From assembly GCA_014874365.1 (NCBI GenBank), contig JACWAH010000024.1, forward strand, positions 124,001 through 188,000: DNA of 64,000 bases, in the 5' to 3' direction. The DNA is from Thermoplasmatales archaeon. Lineage in GTDB: Archaea; Thermoplasmatota; Thermoplasmata; Thermoplasmatales; Thermoplasmataceae. The position numbers and the translations under genes were made by a program. Below the pieces are notes generated by a model. It saw only the letters and a list, made by a program, of their open reading frames with translations, searched no databases and had not been told where the DNA came from. Positions 39,184-48,401 of the stretch are shown one piece after another. Within the stretch, counting starts at the first letter, position 1, and each line of letters begins with the position of its first letter.

Positions 39184-40288
39184 TGCAGGTAATGACCAAG
39201 GGGTTCGTCAGCGACTGCCTCAGGCTGTCCAGATAAGAATGAAAATTGTCAACACCAAGTTCTCCTTTACCATACCTGGCAATCTCGAACATCCTAACCA
39301 GTTGATTTGCTTCAAGTGGGTTCATAATCCTATCCTTCACAGCCTGGCTTTCAAGTAACTCCCTAACTGTAAGGGAATTTTGGGACCCATTAACTATATT
39401 TGCCTGGGTGAGCCTTATGATCTCATCCTTGTATCTAACTCCTCGAATGTAAAGAAGATCACTTTCATTCTTCAACTTCCCTTCTAAAAGGTTGCATCCT
39501 TCTTTCGCATTTATCGCGGCTCTCTCTGATTCAGCGCTGACCAAGTCGGTAGTCTGGCTTTCCAGCAGGGTTCCAGGCGGAAAATGGACTTCCAGTTTGG
39601 TTCCCGTTCCAACTATCAGGGGATAAGTTTCAGAAATTTCCGGTTGAAGAAAATGCTCGTTCTTGGCCCATCCCGGATAGTCCGCTGTCTGGAACTCAAA
39701 ATTAGTGGTGCCTACATCTTTTTCAGTATCATTGGCACCCAGCAGGACCATTTCTGACCCTTCACCCTTTTCATCTTTCTTGTTACGATCGCGTCTTATC
39801 ACGGAAACAACTGCTCCGGAAATTAGCAAGGCTGCTATGAGCGCGAAAATAAGGTATAACAGAACAGCAGGAATTTGCAGCAAATTTTGCAGACTTCCTC
39901 CTGCACTGCCCGAAGACGGGAACTTCCAGGATTGACCGTCGTTCTGGTTATTATGGAGGAAATTAAACAGATTGCCAAAAGAATTGGTAAGCGGACTGAA
40001 TAAAGAACTGCTTAAGTTTAACGAGCCAAGATGAAGATTGAAAGAGGGGAAATTAAAGTTAAAAATATTTGTAAAACTTGGAAGACTCATTGAAAAAGGA
40101 ATAGTAAATCCCGGTATGGAAAACCAGGAAAACTGGGATCCAGAGCCTTGCCCGCTTGATCCGCCGTTAAAATTCCCGACTCCTCCCCCCTGAAGTGCAG
40201 GGGAGTCTATCTGTCCTATGGAGGAAATGAGCAGCCAGGTCACTATGACCGCCAGAACTACAAGCACTGCAGTGGATTTCGAAAGCAC
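39170..40288 (-). CDS. DUF4129-type membrane protein with low-complexity outer domain
   Basis: A 372-residue protein starting at GTG. It has an N-terminal signal/anchor (STAVLVVLAVIVTWLLISS), then a long segment (about residues 30-135) rich in Ser, Phe, Asn and Gly with repeated SFN/LFN-like motifs, a second membrane helix (about 145-167), and a soluble tail with VRELLESQAV and VRMFEIARYGKGEL, the DUF4129 mark. It likely places the Phe-rich part outside the cell. A TATA-like ATTAAATATTCC upstream supports the GTG. First gene of the cluster. Confidence 0.72.
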   Translation of the reverse strand: MLSKSTAVLVVLAVIVTWLLISSIGQIDSPALQGGGVGNFNGGSSGQGSGSQFSWFSIPGFTIPFSMSLPSFTNIFNFNFPSFNLHLGSLNLSSSLFSPLTNSFGNLFNFLHNNQNDGQSWKFPSSGSAGGSLQNLLQIPAVLLYLIFALIAALLISGAVVSVIRRDRNKKDEKGEGSEMVLLGANDTEKDVGTTNFEFQTADYPGWAKNEHFLQPEISETYPLIVGTGTKLEVHFPPGTLLESQTTDLVSAESERAAINAKEGCNLLEGKLKNESDLLYIRGVRYKDEIIRLTQANIVNGSQNSLTVRELLESQAVKDRIMNPLEANQLVRMFEIARYGKGELGVDNFHSYLDSLRQSLTNPLVITCNGEN

Positions 40289-40414
40289 AATTACTAAGCT
40301 AAAGCGGAATATTTAATGATTTCCTCTCAAAAACGTGGAACAATTACCATCCATGTTCACCAGTCTTGGCAAGCTGGATGGAATTGTTTTTAGTATGTTA
40401 AGGATGAATGTCCG

Positions 40415-41263
40415 TTGGAAAAGGACGAACTAAAGGAAATATTGGCACAAGTGCTTGCAACCTATAGAAGGGACAGCCCTGTAAGGGCTGGGCTCGTAAT
40501 GAGCACCGGAGGCCATTTCACCCCGAAACTTATTCCTGAGTTTTTTGAAAGAGTAACATTCGTTCCTTACAGGAAAAATTTTCGGGTTGTCATGGGGCAG
40601 CTGAATGAGAATGAATACGAAACTTTCAAGAAGCAGTATTATGACAGATTGCTATTCTTTACGATTCCCATCTCAACGTTCCTTGATGTACCTGAGAAAC
40701 TTATCAACTACGGAATGGTTCTTTCCTCCTTCATATCCAGGGGTTCGGGAAGAATCACCATGAGGGGCGTTAACAAGAGCATGGTATCAGAAACATTTAA
40801 TTCGTTCCGGAAAAAAGGGTTCCTGCCGACTTCCCTGGAATTCGAGGGAAATCGGTCGTTTGTTACAATAAAGAGGGATTGTTCACTCAGAGTGAGGGGA
40901 GATCCAATGTCTGTTGCCGGGGAAATTTCAGCCATTTTTGAAGTAATTCTTGAGTCATCCGGGAAGCTAATGGAAAAGTTATCAGAGATGAGGCTGAAAG
41001 CCGGAAGTTTCGGATACCTGGAAAACTTCGTGCTGCATAGAGTCCAGACCGCACAGGAATTATTCCTTAAGAAAGTAGCCGCAGAATTTTCCCTGGTAAA
41101 GGTTGTCGATGATCAGGATTTCAAGCAGTACCTGGTTTCAGGAAGAATGAATGGTTTTGTTCCTTTGATAAAAGGGGTACACGTAAGGATGGTTCCCGAT
41201 TCCCTATTTTCACCCGAGATAGCGACCAGGCTTATTGAAATATCAGAGTCAATGGGTGCTTGA
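40415..41263 (+). CDS. Hypothetical protein, 282 residues
   Basis: A soluble protein starting at TTG (EKDELKEILAQVLATYRRD). I do not recognise a family. It has a mixed alpha/beta composition with a C-terminal helical part (EVILESSGKLMEKLSEMRLKAG). Its stop is two bases before the next gene's TTG, so the two are probably coupled. It is divergent from the MoxR-DUF58 cluster and could be regulated with it. Confidence 0.6.
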   Translation: MEKDELKEILAQVLATYRRDSPVRAGLVMSTGGHFTPKLIPEFFERVTFVPYRKNFRVVMGQLNENEYETFKKQYYDRLLFFTIPISTFLDVPEKLINYGMVLSSFISRGSGRITMRGVNKSMVSETFNSFRKKGFLPTSLEFEGNRSFVTIKRDCSLRVRGDPMSVAGEISAIFEVILESSGKLMEKLSEMRLKAGSFGYLENFVLHRVQTAQELFLKKVAAEFSLVKVVDDQDFKQYLVSGRMNGFVPLIKGVHVRMVPDSLFSPEIATRLIEISESMGA

Positions 41264-41264
41264 T

Positions 41265-41999
41265 TTGACCTTCGATGCCAGATTGTTTAATTCATATGTC
41301 AGGAGCGTTAAAAGGATTAAGAGCAGGCACATTCTCGTCTCGTGCATAGACTCACGCATTAGATCCCTGGCACTCAAAGTGGTATTCAGGGATGTCAAAG
41401 ACTCTGAATATATGGTCGTAGTCAGAAATTCCCCCGATGGTAATGACATAGTGCTTGGATTTAGTGGAGTTAAGAATGCTTTTCGTACTTACGCAGAAAT
41501 TAACGAGCATGTCCTCTACATTTCAGAGGGACAGGAAGAGGGAGATGAGAAGTCGGACATTGTGATAACACCTTTCGATGGCAAAGTAGTACTGAAAAAT
41601 GAAGTCGCGGTAAAGGCACTAGGTGAAATTTTTCCAGAAGGGACTTTTGTTTTTCCAAATTTTCCTGCCCCATATTTCACAGGCCTTCATCCTCTGATAA
41701 AGTCGCATTTTATTATCAGATATCTTTACCCCGGCAGATCAAGAAGTATTGCGGACGTCGTGGAAGAAGCTACCAATTTCGCAGTAGCAAATTCAGAGAC
41801 GAGCGAAATATCCCTGATACGGTCTGATTTTACTCTCCTATTGAGAAACATGATATCCGCGAGGGTCCTGCGGGGAGATTCCGTTACGGTTAGTGGGCCG
41901 AAATCGGTTTCGTCTTTTGAAAGAAGGTTTTTAAAATATTATTACAGGAAATACGTCATGGTGAGTCCTTCCACATTATTTGACTATGAAGCGCTTTAA
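41265..41999 (+). CDS. Hypothetical protein, 244 residues
   Basis: A soluble protein of unknown family, starting at TTG right after the stop of the 282-residue gene (LTFDARLFNSYVRSVKRIK). Several strand-like segments (YMVVVRNSPDGNDIVLGFSG) and a basic C-terminus (FERRFLKYYYRKYVM) are visible. An in-frame ATG-less extension into the upstream gene is possible but unlikely. The pair appears to be a unit. Confidence 0.6.
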   Translation: MTFDARLFNSYVRSVKRIKSRHILVSCIDSRIRSLALKVVFRDVKDSEYMVVVRNSPDGNDIVLGFSGVKNAFRTYAEINEHVLYISEGQEEGDEKSDIVITPFDGKVVLKNEVAVKALGEIFPEGTFVFPNFPAPYFTGLHPLIKSHFIIRYLYPGRSRSIADVVEEATNFAVANSETSEISLIRSDFTLLLRNMISARVLRGDSVTVSGPKSVSSFERRFLKYYYRKYVMVSPSTLFDYEAL

Positions 42000-42150
42000 C
42001 CGCTGGTGAATATGATTAACTGCTCACGCCAAAGCCCTAGGAACGGATGGCCATGAGACTTACAACAGTGCAATTTCAAGCAGCATGGATTTATGTTTGA
42101 CCATGGAAACAGGACCGATTACATTTTTAACGTTAAACAGTTGATCCATT

Positions 42151-42582
42151 GTGGCAAGTTCCAAAGATTGTATTTTCTGTAGTATTGCTCGAAATGAAAT
42201 AGGAGCGAGAAAGATAAAAGAGACAGGCAATGCAGTGGCTTTCCTAGATGTCAATCCTCTCGCTGAAGGACACACGCTTGTAATTCCAAAGGTTCATTAT
42301 GCGGACATCTTCGAAGTGCCCGACAAAACTCTCTCCGAGGTTATTGCATTATCAAAGAAGATTTCCTTTGCATTAATGAAAGCTGAGCTTGCAGGTGGAA
42401 TTAACCTGCTCAGTGCTAACAGGGAGGTAGCAGATCAGTCTGTGTTTCATTTCCACATTCATGTTATTCCCAGAAAGAAGGATGATGGTTTATCCGTTAG
42501 TAGCTGGTGGAATCCAGTTAGGGTGGATGAAAAAACCTTTGACTGGATAGAGGAAAAGATGAAGCAAAACCTCATAGGGTGA
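42151..42582 (+). CDS. HIT-family nucleotide hydrolase/transferase
   Basis: A 143-residue protein. The histidine triad HFHIHVIP (His100, His102, His104) is the nucleotide-binding and catalytic loop; Cys7 and Cys10 with two later positions may bind zinc as in many HIT proteins. LVIPKVHYADIFEVPD is the conserved start. It likely removes AMP or another group from nucleotidyl compounds. It begins at GTG with a TATA-like ATTTTTAA about 27 bases upstream. Confidence 0.92.
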   Translation: MASSKDCIFCSIARNEIGARKIKETGNAVAFLDVNPLAEGHTLVIPKVHYADIFEVPDKTLSEVIALSKKISFALMKAELAGGINLLSANREVADQSVFHFHIHVIPRKKDDGLSVSSWWNPVRVDEKTFDWIEEKMKQNLIG

Positions 42583-42685
42583 CATTGTCCACCGGCTTTG
42601 GCAGTGACATTCCCGTTTCATTCCTCTCTGACAGAGCCTCTTCTGGCCTGTACTCCTTTCCGTCCTGAGGTACTTTGCTGTCCAT
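42572..42685 (-). CDS. Possible small protein, 37 residues
   Basis: A minus-strand frame MDSKVPQDGKEYRPEEALSE ending KPVDNVTL. It is charged and free of membrane segments. It overlaps the end of the HIT gene by 11 bases. The start has no clear TATA or Shine-Dalgarno at good spacing, so it may be chance. Confidence 0.25.
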   Translation of the reverse strand: MDSKVPQDGKEYRPEEALSERNETGMSLPKPVDNVTL

Positions 42686-42883
42686 GCTAAGCCGCCCGCC
42701 TCCACGGATACATGCATGCATTAAGCAATATGAAGCCCGGAATTCTTACATTCTGTCTGCAAGCGAATAAAATATACGCGATAAGCAGCAGAAAGAGGCT
42801 AACATTCATCCTTCGTCACACGAAATGGAAATTTCCGCTCGCAATGTTAAAAGTACAGGAAAGTCATTAACCGCAGGTATTGA
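42686..42883. other. Intergenic stretch before the membrane protein gene
   Basis: Together with the doubtful small frame before it, about 300 bases separate the HIT gene and the next plus-strand gene. It holds no recognisable RNA or repeat; its promoter for the right-hand gene is likely the AT-rich end. Confidence 0.35.
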
Positions 42884-43561
42884 ATGTTTAACATTGCAAT
42901 TTTCTTAGCTGCTGCAGGCATCACCATACTGGAGATGTCTGAGGCTTCTGCAGTGGGAATCGCTCTATATGCCGACACCAAAAGAAAAGTCGTGTTTGGC
43001 TTTCTTGCTGCCGGCGTATTAGTGGTTCTTTTTCCAACAGCATTGATTGGGCAACTTATAGAGCTAGTTCCGATAGTACTGGTAAGATTATTTTCTGCAA
43101 CTCTACTATTGTACTTCGGGCAGAGGCTCCTTAAGAGCGCAGCGAGATCTTTCATGTTCCAGAGGATTGGTTTTCCAAAGGGGGATGAGGAGCGGGAAAA
43201 AGGTGCTGGATTCACGGCGTTTTCAGTGGGAACTGTTGAGGCATTCGAAGCTGCAATAGTGCTGGTTGCCCTTTATCCTAATGGCTACCTGGCCACTCTG
43301 GTGGGGCTCATATCGGGAATTCTGGTGGTTATCATCTTCTCCATAATACTGCACTCACAGATTCGGAAGATAAAACAGGCAATAATGAAAGCTTCCGTTT
43401 CAAGCCTGCTGTTCACCTTCTCCGCTTTCTGGTACGCAGAAACATTCTATAATCTGGATGATCTTTTCCTGATCCCCATATTTATAGTGACATTTATTGC
43501 AGTTTATTATGGAGCTAACATGATTTCCAGGAAAATGGAGAGAAAAAGGACGGCGGCGTAA
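42884..43561 (+). CDS. Seven-helix-type membrane protein with twofold ExxEA motif (FTR1-like)
   Basis: A 225-residue integral membrane protein with about seven hydrophobic segments. Two helices carry the same motif: ILEMSEASAV (Glu17, Glu20) and TVEAFEAAIV (Glu119, Glu122). Paired ExxE motifs in related half-molecules are the mark of metal transporters such as FTR1 iron permeases, and uncharacterised relatives of them exist in archaea. A role in iron or other cation transport is inferred; no oxidase partner is next to it. Confidence 0.6.
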   Translation: MFNIAIFLAAAGITILEMSEASAVGIALYADTKRKVVFGFLAAGVLVVLFPTALIGQLIELVPIVLVRLFSATLLLYFGQRLLKSAARSFMFQRIGFPKGDEEREKGAGFTAFSVGTVEAFEAAIVLVALYPNGYLATLVGLISGILVVIIFSIILHSQIRKIKQAIMKASVSSLLFTFSAFWYAETFYNLDDLFLIPIFIVTFIAVYYGANMISRKMERKRTAA

Positions 43562-43564
43562 AAG

Positions 43565-44041
43565 TTAATTCTGCCTGTCGATCCATTTTCCATATATGCT
43601 TATTAATTGCCTGAATTCAGCTTTTTCATAGAAGTTTCTCGCAATCATGTTGGAAGAAGGAAACTCTGAAGAAATAAGCGTTATTTTCTTCTTCCTGAGT
43701 TCTTTGATCAGTTCATTCATCATTTTCTTTCCAAGGCCAAGCATCCTGTACTCCGGCATAACGTAGAATTCCATTATCCTGGCTTCCTGCGAAGGAGAAT
43801 AATATATTCTCTTCCTGAAAAGAATTTCCATGAAAGCCTGAACTTTGCCACCATTGTCAGCAACCAGGAACAACTTATTTTCGTGATCGTTGAGATTTTT
43901 ATTCAGATACTCGGTTGCGTTCTTCTCAATTTCCTTTGATATCGAAAAATGAGTATCAAATTCCTGGTTCAACCTTTTCAGTCTCTTCAACATGTCGACT
44001 ATCGCTGGAATATCCTGCTCTTTAGCTGCCCTGACTACCAT
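43565..44041 (-). CDS. GNAT-family N-acetyltransferase
   Basis: A 158-residue acetyltransferase. VVRAAKEQDIPAIVDMLKRL starts the fold and EFYVMPEYRMLGLGKKMMNELI is the acetyl-CoA loop; SSEFPSSNMIARNFYEKAEF is motif B. A Shine-Dalgarno GGAGAT six bases before the ATG at 44041 fixes the start, so the gene is read with the upstream malic enzyme, whose end it nearly touches. Acceptor unknown. Confidence 0.8.
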   Translation of the reverse strand: MVVRAAKEQDIPAIVDMLKRLKRLNQEFDTHFSISKEIEKNATEYLNKNLNDHENKLFLVADNGGKVQAFMEILFRKRIYYSPSQEARIMEFYVMPEYRMLGLGKKMMNELIKELRKKKITLISSEFPSSNMIARNFYEKAEFRQLISIYGKWIDRQN

Positions 44042-44051
44042 TTTATCTCCT

Positions 44052-45383
44052 TTATCCAATTTCATCCGCCCCTTTTATCATTCCCGAATCCAGAAGTTTG
44101 GAATACCTTTGCCTATTGGTATCGATTATTTCTTTTGCAGTTCTATAGAACCCCTGCCTGGAATCTGTCTTCCTGGCTAATTTCTCCTGAACTGTAGTGT
44201 ACGCCACCGCGGCAGCGACCTTTGGGAACAAATCCAAATCCTGCATTGATGGCACAATGTGATCTGCAGTCGGATTTTCCACATAAGCTGCAACCTCTTC
44301 CGACGCAGTTACCATGACCTTGAAATTCACACCCTTTGACCTGGCGTCCAGAACCCCCCTGAACACCGCTGGAAAAATCAGGCTGTTGTTTATCTGGTTG
44401 GGGAAGTCACTCCTTCCGGTTGCAACTATCTTTGCCCCGGCTTCTATCGCCTTTTCGGGCCATATTTCTGGTGAGGGGTTGGCTAACGCGAAAACTATGG
44501 GGTCTTTTCCCATTGTCCTTATCCAGTCCTGTTTCATGAAATTTGGATCTGATCTTGAGGCGGAAATGACTGCATCAACTCCTTTAAAGGCCTTTTCAAT
44601 CCCTCCTTTAATTCTCTGGGAGTTTGTGCGCATCGCGAGTTTGTACTTCCATGGATTCGTCAGCATAAGCTGATCCATGTCCTCTCTTTCCGGTTGCAAT
44701 ATTCCCTTGGAATCTACCATTATAATATTGCCTGACTTGAACCCAGCTGCTTCCAGGAGGTGAGCAGTCGCAATATTAGCCGCTCCTGAACCAACCAAAG
44801 CAATTGTCACATCCTCTCTTTTCTTGCCAACAATCTTGAGCGAATTGACCAATCCTGCAAGAATAACGGAAGCGGTCCCCAATTGATCATCATGCCAAAC
44901 AGGTATGCTCAACGCCTTTTGAAGCGATTCCAGCAGGAAAAAGCATTTGGGACTTTCAATATCCTCAAGATTAAACCCGCCGAATGCAGATTCCAGTGCA
45001 GATGCCACCTTGAAGAATTCTTCCTGCGATGATATCCGTATCGGGATGGGCACGGCATTGACGCCTCCCAGATAGTTAAAAATAAGGGCTTTCCCCTCCA
45101 TTACCGGCATCGCGGCTTCCGGCCCAACATTTCCAAGTCCCAGTACCCTGGTTCCGTCAGTGAGAATAGCTACTGAATTCCACCTGCCAGTCAGCTCAAA
45201 CGACTCATCCTTGTTAGCTGCAATATCAAGGGAAACCTTGGCTATACCGGGGGTATACCAAACTGAGAAATCGGAAAGTTTCTTTATTGGAACGTTAGGG
45301 ATAGAATTGATCTTGCCTTTGTAAAATCTCGCAAGCTTGACCGAAAGATCACCAAGCATCTTTGTTCTCTCTTGTTGATCCAT
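44052..45383 (-). CDS. Malic enzyme (NAD(P)-dependent malate dehydrogenase, decarboxylating)
   Basis: A 443-residue enzyme converting malate to pyruvate and CO2. VWYTPGIAKVSLDIA, ILTDGTRVLGLGNVGPEAAMPVMEGKALIF and the NAD-binding ALVGSGAANIATAHLL are family motifs; IPVWHDDQLGTASVILAGL carries metal-binding Asp residues. No PTA domain is fused, as usual in archaea. A TATA-like element (about 45405-45415) is shared with the divergent gene at 45440. It links the C4 pool to pyruvate, useful in growth on fatty acids or peptides. Confidence 0.93.
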   Translation of the reverse strand: MDQQERTKMLGDLSVKLARFYKGKINSIPNVPIKKLSDFSVWYTPGIAKVSLDIAANKDESFELTGRWNSVAILTDGTRVLGLGNVGPEAAMPVMEGKALIFNYLGGVNAVPIPIRISSQEEFFKVASALESAFGGFNLEDIESPKCFFLLESLQKALSIPVWHDDQLGTASVILAGLVNSLKIVGKKREDVTIALVGSGAANIATAHLLEAAGFKSGNIIMVDSKGILQPEREDMDQLMLTNPWKYKLAMRTNSQRIKGGIEKAFKGVDAVISASRSDPNFMKQDWIRTMGKDPIVFALANPSPEIWPEKAIEAGAKIVATGRSDFPNQINNSLIFPAVFRGVLDARSKGVNFKVMVTASEEVAAYVENPTADHIVPSMQDLDLFPKVAAAVAYTTVQEKLARKTDSRQGFYRTAKEIIDTNRQRYSKLLDSGMIKGADEIG

Positions 45384-45439
45384 ATAGGCCTATGATGCCA
45401 TCGCAATTAATATAGCTGACAACTTACTTATGAGCCTGT

Positions 45440-46387
45440 ATGGAAATAAACAACGTAAAGCTTGACTGGGGAACTATTCTGACTCCGTACATCAGGCATC
45501 TTGAGGAGCAAATGCCAGGTGAAAACCTGAGGGAAAGGTTCACACCTATTATCAATGACCTCAACGCCAACAGAACAAAGTCGAGAGTAATATTTTCATC
45601 TGCGAAACCAGCAGCTTATGCGTTTTTCATCTTTCCCAGATTCAACGGCGATCGTATATATTCTAACATCGGCTTTACCGAAAAAGAGAATTTTACAGAA
45701 GAAAGGTTCAGGAATCTTGTAGAATGGCTGTTCAATGAAGCTGAAACTGCAAAGAGATTTCTTGCAATCGATGCCCCATTCAACGTTCCCGAAGAAGAAA
45801 TAGGCATTCTGAAGGAAAAGTACAATTTGCAGAAAGTGGAGAGGATTTCCCTTTCGCTATCACTTGAGTCATTCACCAGTGACAAAACACTGATCCCCGG
45901 AGGATACACTGTTCAACCGTTAAGCGCAATCTCGCTGGCTGAATACTCTGAAATTGAATACAATTCCTTTAGGGAATCTAACGAAGGCATCCTGTTTTCT
46001 TCTTCCAGGGAAGATCGAATTGCTTTCACGGAGGCAGTATTTCGGGAAAGGCTGTTTGGTGAGGTCTTGGCAAAGCCCTCTTTTTTGCTTTACAAGGGAA
46101 GTGAGATTGCGGGATCCATTTTTTACACCGACATGGCGGCATCTGGAGCCAGAAATAGTGCTCTCCTTGCCAGTATATTCGTTATTGGAAAATTCAGGAG
46201 AATGGGAATTGCCAGGTCAATGCTAGGGAGTTCTCTGGAGATTCTGCGAAATTTGGGTTTTGGAACAGTGATCCTCTACACCAATTCTGAGAACGATGCT
46301 TCACTAAAACTTTACAGGGAATTTGGATTCACGCTTCGGGAGGTACCACATGAAATATTCTATCACAATATCAAATCTGGCAGCTGA
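45440..46387 (+). CDS. Double GNAT-domain acetyltransferase
   Basis: A 315-residue protein. The C-terminal half is a clear GNAT domain: ASIFVIGKFRRMGIARSMLGSSLEIL is the acetyl-CoA motif and VILYTNSENDASLKLYREFGFTLREV motif B. The N-terminal half has GNAT-like strands without a clear acetyl-CoA loop and may be an inactive twin that shapes the site. Substrate unknown. Its 3' end overlaps the convergent hypothetical gene by 25 bases. Confidence 0.72.
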   Translation: MEINNVKLDWGTILTPYIRHLEEQMPGENLRERFTPIINDLNANRTKSRVIFSSAKPAAYAFFIFPRFNGDRIYSNIGFTEKENFTEERFRNLVEWLFNEAETAKRFLAIDAPFNVPEEEIGILKEKYNLQKVERISLSLSLESFTSDKTLIPGGYTVQPLSAISLAEYSEIEYNSFRESNEGILFSSSREDRIAFTEAVFRERLFGEVLAKPSFLLYKGSEIAGSIFYTDMAASGARNSALLASIFVIGKFRRMGIARSMLGSSLEILRNLGFGTVILYTNSENDASLKLYREFGFTLREVPHEIFYHNIKSGS

Positions 46388-47343
46388 ACTTCTTCATTTA
46401 ACCAGTCATTCGCCAGCTTTTCGCTATATTTCTCTGCCTCTCTGTTGATGGACTTAATGTAATCTATACCCTTATCTTCCTTAATTTTTGGTACCTGGTC
46501 ACTATAATCTACAAGGTTGTGTTCGTCAAGAATTTTTACGTAAGTGTCAGTGAATAATGGTGGCCTCAGTGTTTTGCTGTTTTTCCTGGAGAGCTGGTAC
46601 AAAACTGAGCGAGTGATTCTTCCAAATTGAAAATTTCGATACCAGGGGGTGAGTTCCATATCAGTTATCTGTTTCGACATAAAGTTACCTAGTTGCATCA
46701 AAAGAGTCTCCGGGTCTTTTTTTAGATTGACATGTAGAGGAACCAAATTTACCCATTCTTTTACTTCATTTCCACAAACTTTTCCAATGCCTAGAATTAC
46801 TGGAATTTTGGCAAAAGGTTGTATGCCTTTCAGGGTCAAGATAGGATCGTAACATAATGACCCTTCTACCAACTGCATAAGCTCATGTGGTACAAAATCG
46901 TCAGCAAGAGAAAGGTCATTTTTTACTGGAAAAATGCTTTCCTGGGGAGTTGGAAATTTACCTGTTCTGTTATGGAAAATCAATGAGTTAAGGTAAATCA
47001 AGAACTTCACCAGGTCACTTCTTTTCATGGTTAAAGGAATTTCGAGATTAATTGGAATCGGTTTAGTAATCGCTGACTTCTTTAGCCTTATGTAATTAGA
47101 GGTTGCATTGCTTTCAGTCACGTGAAAATGCTCACTTTCAAAAGTATCAACCCATTCATTGTATTGTTCGCCAAAGAAGCTCCTAAAATTTGCCATCAGG
47201 TTGGCCAAATGATAAGGGTCAGTTACGCAAATTGAATTTTTTCCTTGCGCAATCTCAACTGATGTTCCAGGAAATTCAGGATGGTCTTTAACCAGGTCAA
47301 GATACGACATAACCACTTTTCCCATTTCTTCCGGTTCAGTCAT
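46363..47343 (-). CDS. Hypothetical protein next to tRNA-Pro, 326 residues
   Basis: A soluble protein (MTEPEEMGKVVMSYLDLVKDHPE at the start) of no family I recognise. A TATA-like CTTTATCTTAC about 27 bases upstream supports the ATG at 47343. It contains a hydrophobic core (PVILGIGKVCGNEVKEWVNLVP) but no membrane segment. It lies between the acetyltransferase and tRNA-Pro on the opposite strand; no integrase is seen. Confidence 0.5.
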   Translation of the reverse strand: MTEPEEMGKVVMSYLDLVKDHPEFPGTSVEIAQGKNSICVTDPYHLANLMANFRSFFGEQYNEWVDTFESEHFHVTESNATSNYIRLKKSAITKPIPINLEIPLTMKRSDLVKFLIYLNSLIFHNRTGKFPTPQESIFPVKNDLSLADDFVPHELMQLVEGSLCYDPILTLKGIQPFAKIPVILGIGKVCGNEVKEWVNLVPLHVNLKKDPETLLMQLGNFMSKQITDMELTPWYRNFQFGRITRSVLYQLSRKNSKTLRPPLFTDTYVKILDEHNLVDYSDQVPKIKEDKGIDYIKSINREAEKYSEKLANDWLNEEVQLPDLIL

Positions 47344-47470
47344 CACTTTTGATGTTCTTTTGTAAGATAAAGAGTTGCTTAGGAATTTAGCTAATTACAA
47401 CTTCTATTGGACTGCAGGCTTAAATAAAACTTAAAAGAAATTTTATCTAACAACTCTCTATCTGCCCTCA

Positions 47471-47543
47471 GGGTCTGTGGGGTAGCCTGGCATCCTTCCA
47501 GCTTCGGGAGTTGGTGACTCCGGTTCAAATCCGGACAGACCCA
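47471..47543 (+). tRNA. tRNA-Pro (anticodon CGG)
   Basis: A 73-base cloverleaf: acceptor GGGTCTG/CAGACCC with discriminator A, D arm GGGTAGCCTGGCATCC, anticodon stem CCAGC/GTTGG around loop TTCGGGA giving anticodon CGG, and T arm CTCCGGTTCAAATCCGGA. A TATA-like AATTTTATC lies about 30 bases upstream. CCA is not encoded. Confidence 0.9.
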
Positions 47544-48401
47544 TTAAGAGTCGGGGGATATAAATAAAACCGAAAAACGTGCCACAATTTTAATTCTCTG
47601 TGAATGGGCTTTCAAACTTATAGCTTTCAATGAGAACTCTGATAATATTTGATCTGTTCTTCAATCCTTTCCCATCGATGAAAGTCTTCGAGCTATTGCA
47701 TTTATTTCCTCCTGATCAGTATGCCGCTGCCAGTGTTTAGATACTTTCTCGCGGGCTCATTCAACTTCATCACATCAGTGATTTGCTCTAACTTTGCCTC
47801 CACTTGCACTGACTTCTCAAAGAATCTTCACTGTTCCCTCTGCCCACGCTCCATATCTAGGAAGTGAATGTAATGCATATCGATGCCATCGGTATGCATT
47901 GTACCGGAATTCACGAAGTGGTTCTTGCCTTAGTGCATTCTGGCGTTCTCCCTGTGGGAGCGCCTGCAGATCCTTATGATCTTAGATGTTGTGTTTCCCC
48001 CTTGAAAGGTGAATGTGTGGAAAGGCTGAATTTCTTTAAAGCTCGGGGTTGTATGTTACGTACAAACGTGGTGCAGTATAGGAATCGGCTGTGAACTATG
48101 TTTTTTGGCATCTCCAACTTTCGGATCAGGATCTTCGATTACCATATTGATTCAGGATAGAACTCAAAGAATAGTGGTTTCATTGATCAGTCCACCGATG
48201 ATTCCGAGATTGATCTGTTTCTTGTCTTTTCAGGAGGGAGAATAATGATCTCAGCCATCGATTCTTATCTGCACCACTTCCAACACCTTTGAAAAAACAC
48301 CTTAAAACATCCAGACGAACCAAAGAAAATATATGAGAAACTGAACATTTTAATGCAGGGACTGTAGAGCTCCAGAATCCCAATTTAGATTTACTGTCAA
48401 T
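47544..48401. other. Gap of 858 bases without an intact gene
   Basis: Both strands show only short frames. The longest on the plus strand, near 47864-48094, is 76 codons with no motif, and a further protein-like stretch (SGFIDQSTDDSEIDLFLVFSGG) appears near 48177-48240. These may be remnants of a decayed gene, but I cannot name one. The region lies between tRNA-Pro and the beta-oxidation genes. Confidence 0.4.

Noticed and set aside
47343-47543. tRNA-Pro as the attachment site of an integrated element
   Set aside because: No integrase, no repeat of the tRNA 3' end found by eye and no phage genes nearby.
47864-48094. 76-codon plus-strand frame after tRNA-Pro
   Set aside because: No motif, no clear promoter at suitable spacing and no recognised relative; kept only as a note in the gap.
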